Below are positions 58,070 through 64,000 of a stretch of 64,000 nt of DNA, piece after piece. The notes below the pieces were generated by a model. The model did no database searches. It was not told where the DNA came from and saw only the letters and a program-made list of their open reading frames with translations. The stretch lies in the NCBI RefSeq assembly GCF_910594005.1, contig NC_057835.1, forward strand, positions 43,610,001-43,674,000. The letters are read 5' to 3'. Source of the stretch: Cervus elaphus. Its lineage: Eukaryota > Chordata > Mammalia > Artiodactyla > Cervidae. Position 1 is the first letter of the stretch. Each line of letters starts with the position of its first letter. The position numbers were made by a program, and so were the translations under genes.

Positions 58070-59230
58070 GTGATCACTCACCTAGAGCCAGACATCCTGG
58101 AATGTGAAGTCAAGTGGCCCTTAGAAAGCATCACTATGAACACAGCTAGTGGATGTGATGGAATTCCAGTTGAGCTATTTCAAATCCTGAAAGATGATGC
58201 TGTGAAAGTGCTTCACTCAATATGCCAGCAAATTGGGAAAACTCAGCAATGGCCACACGACTGGAAAAGGTTAGTTTTCATTCCAATTCTGAAGAAAGGC
58301 AATCCCAAAGAATGCTCAAACTACCACACAATTGAACTCATCTCACACGCTGGTAAAGTAATGCTCAAAATTCTCCAAGCCAGGCTTCAGTAATACATGA
58401 ACTGTGAACTTCCATATGTTCAAGCTGGTTTTAGAAAAGGCAGAGGAACCAGAGATCAAATTGCCAACAGCCACTGGATCATCTATAAAGCAAGAGAGTT
58501 CCAGAAAAACATCTATTTCTGCTTTATTGACTATGCCAAAGCCTTTGACTGTGTGGATCACAATAAACTATGGAAAATTCTGAAAGAGGTGGGAATACCA
58601 GACCATCTGACCTGTCTCCTGAGGAACCTGTATGCTGGTCAGAAAGCAACAGTTAGAGCTGGACATGGAACAACTGACTGGTTCCCAATAGGAAAAGGAG
58701 TACATCAAGGCTGTATATTTTCACCCTGCTCATTTAACTTATATGGGGAGTACATCATGAGAAATGCTGGGCTGGATGAAGCACAAGCTGGATTCAAGAT
58801 TGTCAGGAGAAATATCAATAACCTCAGATATGCAGATGACACAACCCTTATGGCAGAAAGTGAAGAGGAACTAAAAAGCCTCTTGATGAAAGTGAAGGAG
58901 GAGAGTGAAAAAGTTGGCTTAAAGCTCAACATTCAGAAAACTAAGATCATGGCATCTGGTCCCATCACCTCATGGGAAATAGATGGGGAGACAGTGGAAA
59001 CAGTGTCAGACTTTATTTTGGGGGGCTCCAAAATCACTGTAGATGGTGATTGCAGCCATGAAATTGAAAGACGCTTACTCCTTGGAAGGAAAGTTATGAC
59101 CAACCTGGATAGCATATTTAAAAGCAGAGATATTACTTTGCCAACAAAGGTCCGTCTAGTCAAGGCTATATTTTTTCCAGTGGTCATGTATGGATGTGAG
59201 AGTTGGACGGTGAAGAAAGCTGAGCATTGA
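58070..59230 (+). pseudogene. BovB reverse transcriptase pseudogene, near intact
   Basis: Two stretches in the same frame, 58070-58393 and 58397-59230 (107 and 277 codons), separated only by one TAA that replaces a Gln codon. Motifs in order: GIPVELFQILKDDAVKVLHS, KRLVFIPILKKGNP, QAGFRKGRGTRDQIA, FIDYAKAFDCVDHNKLW (motif with catalytic Asp), GKGVHQGCIFSPCSFNLYGE, the catalytic RYADDTTLMA, and LKLNIQKTKIMASG. It ends at TGA (59228-59230) where other copies read Arg, consistent with CpG decay of CGA. This is the best-preserved RT in the window. Confidence 0.93.
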
Positions 59231-59697
59231 AGAATTGATGCTTTTGAACTGTGGTGTTGGAGAAGACTCTTGACCCTTGGACTGCAAGGAGATCCAACCA
59301 GTCCATCCTAAAGATCAGTCCTGGGTGTTCATTGGAAGGACTGATGCTGAAGCTGAAACTCCAATACTTTGGCCACCTCATAAGAAGAGTTGACTCATTG
59401 GAAAAGACCCTAATGCTGGGAAGGATTGGGGGCAGGAGGCCAAGGGGACAACAGAGGATGAGATGGCTGCATGACATCACTGAATCAATATACATGGGTT
59501 TGGGTGGACTCTGGGAGTTGGTGATGGACAGGGAGGCCTGGAGTGCTGCAATTCATGGAGTCACATAGAGTTGGACATGACTGAGTGACTGAACTGAGCT
59601 GAACTGAGTAAATGAATTAAATGAGTTCAACACACATAAACCATATTATTCAAGAGATGGCACGAAAGTAAGAAAATAAATATTAACCACTCTAGAC

Positions 59698-59910
59698 TTG
59701 GGCTTCCAGGTGTCACTAGTGGTTAAGAACCCATCTATGAATTCAGGAGGCATAAGAAATGTGGGTTCGATCCCTGGGTCGGAAAGTTCCCCTAGAGGAG
59801 AGCATGGCAATCCACTCCAGTATTCTTGCCTGGAGAATTCCCATGGACAAAGCATCCTGGCAAGCTACAGGGTCGCAAAGAGACACAACTGAAAAGACTT
59901 AGCACACATG
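59698..59910 (+). mobile_element. Bov-tA type SINE
   Basis: Head TTGGGCTTCCAGGTGTCACT with AGTGGTTAAGAACCC, body, and tail GGGTCGCAAAGAGACACAAC. Probable target duplication CACTCTAGA at 59688-59696 and 59911-59919. Confidence 0.93.
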
Positions 59911-61199
59911 CACTCTAGAATTATTGTTTTCATTTGTCTTATAAAATAACATCTGATTGATGAAGGAATTACCAGTATCTTCCATGTGCTTTTATGAGTT
60001 ATTCTGATCTAACTATACATGCATTAGTTTTAGAATCAAAATAAAGCTATTTTAATTTTGTGAGATATGTTACTGAATTCTGCATAATTTCACTATTTCC
60101 TTTGAATTGAGGCAGTTTCATTCAACTACCTCTACTAACCTAAACATCTCAGCCTTCTGTATATAAATTTTATTTCATGTGAGCTATCATTTAAAAATTT
60201 ATATAAATAAATTCATCAAATTTCTGCTAAAGACTTTTGACAATATATTTGAAAATTCTAGGAATCACTCTTCTTTTTTGTCCTTTATTATTACTAAGCA
60301 TAATAATTACAAATTCTACCAGATACATCTGATGCAAGAGTATTTATAGAATTATGAATAACAAGAGAAATAAACCTAATTACTAAGTTATTTCAAATTC
60401 TTGAAGTTATATCATAAAAATGATTGCAGGCCTTTTGGGGTCATGGCTGTTCATTACTCATATTTATATTCCCAGACTCCAGCATAGTGCATGATGAATT
60501 AAGTATTTGAATAGCATTAGTCAGGAAAGTTCTCATTTTTATAGTTCCATACAGTAAAATAGAGATTTGATGATTTAAAGAAAAAAAACATGTTAAAAGT
60601 GAAGCAATTTTTCAATTATTGGCACATTTTCGTTTTGCCAAAAATCACTTAGTACATAACTAAAAACAAAACATGAAACTAAATCTCTATATGCCTCAGT
60701 CTTATACTTACCTTTGAAAGGTTCACAGCATCAAGTGGTTAATACAATGTTTTTTCTGAAGTGTTTAAAAACATCTCCTATACAATGGGGGTTCCATTTT
60801 TCCATTAAAAAAAGACAAAATATAACACAATTCTAAGTGAATTCATAAATAGATGGAATGACTATAAAACCTGTGATTTGTTTCTATATGTGACAAGGTC
60901 TTTTGAGTTATTAAGAATTCACAACATAGTTTTAAAGTCTTAAACCTCTTTAGAATATACAGAATGATAAAAAAAAAAAAAAAAGGAAGCCTAGTCTCTA
61001 GAATGACTACTCTTGTCATGCCAACAAGAACAAACAAGGCATTGGGCAACTCATAAATGCTGTGAAAGCTCCGTAACTAGCAGTATTGTTTGTTCATGAT
61101 AAATCCACTCTATCTTTCCTACATGATCTTGGAAACATTATCAAACTCAAAAGGAGCATGGGTGGAAGGATGACTCCTGAGAGCTTTCACCTATTTCCT

Positions 61200-61213
61200 G
61201 TTGCTAAGGAAAC
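61200..61213. promoter_or_regulatory. Imperfect RFX X-box-like motif
   Basis: GTTGCTAAGGAAAC matches the RFX consensus GTHNYYATRRNAAC at 13 of 14 positions (A for the central T). Confidence 0.25.
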
Positions 61214-62749
61214 GTCTTCCTTTGTACATGTTCAGAATAGCAGGTTCCTTTGAATCCTGCCTTTCAAGCTCTATTTTTTAAAGAAAACATATAGTTATAT
61301 AACCCATGTTTTGAAATGTACACAGATTTACTCTTTGTTTCTACTACCTGGTGAAGAAGTGTCATCCAATTAGAAGTAATATATGCTTTAAGATTAAAAC
61401 ATTGGAGATAGACAACTTCTCTTTGTTGTTTCAGACTTTGTCAAATCTAGTGTTTCTGAATCCACAGAGTCAGTAAATCTAAGATATAACTATGACCTGT
61501 GAATATGTATCTCTCAAAAATTGGCTGAAATAAAGTATAGCTTTTGATATTTGATAGAATTGGGAACAATTATACTTAATTACTGCATAATAAATGACAG
61601 AGTTATTGTACATTAAAGTAATTACATGGAGATTTTTATTAAGACAATATGTGTCTGCTTATTTTCATTTAAAAATATTATGGATTTTTCTCAATTTTCT
61701 TGTTTAACATTCATGGATGGATTAGCTCAAATGCTAGATTTCAATGACTCAGCTTTCAAAGATAAAAATGTGAATTGGAGTTTTATTATACCATGGTGAT
61801 TGCAATATTTATTTGCTAGCTATTAACAATAGCATGTGTGGACATTGGCTATAAATACTAGCTGATTTCATAACTTGGACTGTAATTGTATAATTACATA
61901 TTGTAATTCACATTATACAATCGAGAATCATAGCCCAGGCCACAGCTTTATTACAGCATTCTCATTAATGTCCTGTTTATTTGAAATCTTTCAAAGAATT
62001 CCTTTGAGCACTCATCATGATATTTTTAATTATACTCTTTATATCTTTTCAAAATGTTTTGGACCTGTCCTACATGCATAGTTGTGCATGATTCCCTAAG
62101 ACTAAAGACTGCAAATCCAGATTACATCACTGCAAAGTTAAAATGATTTTGATTATTGTATCTATAGCATAATTTCCTTCACTTATTTATGTCTATTCAG
62201 TGATTATAGCTTCTGTGGGAAAAAAAATGTTTTCAAGTTCAATTCTAGAGAAAAGTATACTCCTAAGCATTAAATTGACTTATTTAATTGACTTCTACCA
62301 CAGTGTACTATTAGGCTTACCTGTTTGAGTTGTCTATTGCTTTCAGTCTAATAACCGTTGATATAATGCCACATTTCCTGCAGAGATGTTGTTTTATACA
62401 TAAAGAAAATGTTAAGGCATAAACATATTTTAACTTCAAGGAGAATATTTCACTGATCAGAATAAGCATACATAGTTTAATTAACTCACTGCTTTTCTTA
62501 CATCAGATGTTCAATAAAGATATTTGTTCAGTAATATCAAGCAGTAATTTTAATGCAGTGACATTGTTTATTTGTATTTACCTGCTACAATTTGGGAGCA
62601 TATTCAGGGCTTCACACTTCCACCCTGTATTAGTTGATTAAAGAATTGATTTAAAATTTCAGTATTTGATATTTTTAATTTCTTAGAGACCCAAATTCAT
62701 TTGTATTTCACCAGTCAGTAGCATATTGGCATTTTGATTTTAAAAACAA

Positions 62750-63085
62750 AACAACTGCTTTGGTTCATCAGTTTTCTATATTGCCTCTGGTAGGATAATG
62801 TTTGATGGCCTTTGTTGGCTTATTGCACTTTAATTAGCATGATGCTGTGTGCCTTTAGTAGCATGCTGCTACGCCACCCTTAATTGAAATATTTCTCCTG
62901 TGTCTGTGATCATTATATCACCTTGATGCCTGGAACTGCTGCTCTTATGGAGTATGTGGTAATGTTGCATTAGCCCTTTGAAGCTGGGAGTTTGATTAGC
63001 AGAATCAGATGAGCTGCTAGAGGGTGTCTGACTCTTAGCTTGAGTATCTTTAAATGCATTTTGCAAATTACCTACTTACCTTAAT
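62750..63085. promoter_or_regulatory. Candidate conserved non-coding element or small exon
   Basis: Non-repetitive, balanced in composition, with homeodomain-type cores (TTTAATTAGCAT near 62829, TTAATTGAAA near 62881, TTTGATTAGCAG near 62991) and an octamer-like ATGCATTTTGCAAAT near 63054. The minus strand has a 65-codon frame (63066-62869, Ser-rich in the middle), and a strong donor-like AAG/GTAAGT lies just before it near 63080. No acceptor with a pyrimidine tract is visible. Function is inferred from composition only. Confidence 0.25.
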
Positions 63086-64000
63086 ACTATAAATATGCAG
63101 ATACTTGTATGCCACTTACTGTATTAAGTGAAATGTTACAGTGGAAAATTATTTCCTTGTACACACTTTGACTTAAAGGTCACAGTTTCAGAATGTTTCA
63201 TAAAGATATCATGCCCCATTTTGAGCCCAGTGGAAAATAGTTTTAAACAGAAAGGAAAGAATATGAAATCATCTTTCTTTTCTTTAACTCTGGAATATCT
63301 ACACAACACATTCTAAGAACTCATTTCTTCCATTGTGGATTTTCTCCACCTTTCCCTAATACAGCACATGTAATTTTTAAAGGTCCTCAGAATGCTTCTG
63401 TAGGGTGATTGGGTTATACATTTTTTATAATTATAGCAAAAGGAAAACAATCAGAGGTGGAGAACAAATATTTTAAAGAACATGCAGGATTTTCTCGTCA
63501 AGGCAAAACTTCTACAAAAAAATTCAAATTGTGGGGGGAAAAAAAAAAAGCAAACATTATGTACCTTGAAGATGGTGTGTACAACAGTAGTCATGAAACA
63601 GAAAGCTTAGAGTATAACCACAGATGACCACAATAGAAGGTTGAAGCATTATGGAATAGGGATACTTTTCACATTGATGGGAGAGGATTTTTAAAGATAC
63701 ACAGTGCAGAAAAAACTGCTTCTTTCCTATCATGTTTTAAAGAGGGTAGAAACATATGCAGCAGGGAGGAATACGATATTGTTAAAAATGAAATTGTCCC
63801 ACTTTTTTCAACAAAGTTTAAAGTGATCAACAAAGATAATCTGTCATGTTCTAAAGAGTCTAAGTTGGTGAGATAATAGATAGGCTTTTCCTGATGGTTC
63901 CAAAAGGTCTGGCCATGCAGGTCTCTGGATGGTGAATATAGTTGGAGCATAGGAGCATAAGTGGCAGAAGGAATTCCTGCAGTAAAAAAACAAGGAATAG

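Larger units (their letters stand above)
57132..59606 (+). mobile_element. BovB LINE, the most complete copy (2.5 kb)
   Basis: Begins inside the endonuclease domain and runs through linker, reverse transcriptase and 3' UTR to GAACTGAGCTGAACTG. A perfect 11-bp target duplication AGTAAATGAAT lies at 57121-57131 and 59607-59617. It is not inverted. It is about three quarters of a full BovB (about 3.2 kb from family knowledge), lacking the 5' UTR and the N-terminal endonuclease. At least six frame breaks make it inactive. Confidence 0.96.
59920..64000. other. Repeat-poor stretch, no confirmed gene
   Basis: More than 4 kb with no recognised SINE or LINE, unlike the rest of the window. A-runs lie at 60970-60984 and 63540-63549. 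It includes an imperfect X-box-like site (61200-61213) and the candidate conserved element or exon at 62750-63085. No exon is confirmed. Confidence 0.45.

Noticed and set aside
1..64000. Bacterial-type systems, CRISPR arrays, operons or phage genes
   Set aside because: No evenly spaced repeats, no ribosome-binding-site-led gene runs and no prokaryotic coding density; the repeats are those of ruminant nuclear DNA.

Overview
The window reads as nuclear DNA of a ruminant, most likely a bovid. The evidence is many Bov-tA type SINEs (tRNA-derived head, BovB-derived tail ending in GACTGAGCGACT-like sequence), several RTE-type BovB LINE copies ending in TGAACTGAACT, young ruminant L1 3' ends with a shared 3' UTR, and one CHR-2-like cetartiodactyl SINE. 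The bulk is AT-rich with few CpG. I found no host protein-coding exon, rRNA, tRNA, CpG island or CRISPR array that I can support. The window is therefore intergenic or deep intronic, and nearly every long open reading frame belongs to a decayed LINE.

Layout. 1-5.9 kb: unique AT-rich DNA, one SINE and a 450-bp polypyrimidine tract. 5.9-12.3 kb: a retroelement cluster with two head-to-tail SINEs sharing three copies of one target site, a 5'-inverted L1, and an L1 3' end split by a second, 5'-inverted L1. 12.3-19.9 kb: MIR, an antisense L1 5' UTR piece, a 1.6-kb BovB, an antisense L1 3' end and an ancient LTR. 19.9-30.6 kb: scattered SINEs, a (TG)n tract, L1 and L2 remnants and long unique stretches. 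30.6-35.2 kb: mostly unique. 35.9-37.75 kb and 47.34-49.3 kb: two BovB insertions, each built as an inverted 5' part followed by a forward 3' part and flanked by target-site duplications. 42.95-44.0 kb: antisense old L1 3' UTR with a SINE inside. 49.6-53.0 kb: an old antisense L1 broken by a SINE, by nested BovB copies and by a 5'-inverted L1. 53.0-53.75 kb: an L1 ORF2 remnant in forward orientation. 57.13-59.61 kb: the most complete BovB, with endonuclease and reverse transcriptase regions but several frame breaks. 60-64 kb: repeat-poor DNA that may hold a conserved non-coding element or a small exon near 62.75-63.08 kb.

How the parts relate. The autonomous BovB and L1 families supply the machinery, and the Bov-tA SINEs carry a BovB-like 3' end. 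The sequence allows relative dating of insertions: several younger elements sit inside older ones with intact target duplications. The most notable signal is repeated inverted-5' (twin-priming type) retrotransposition in both L1 and BovB, including two BovB copies whose forward parts begin within about 10 bp of the same element position. A short A-run flanked by an 11-bp direct repeat may be a tail-only insertion. Boundaries of repeats were judged by eye against remembered family sequence and may be off by several bases.
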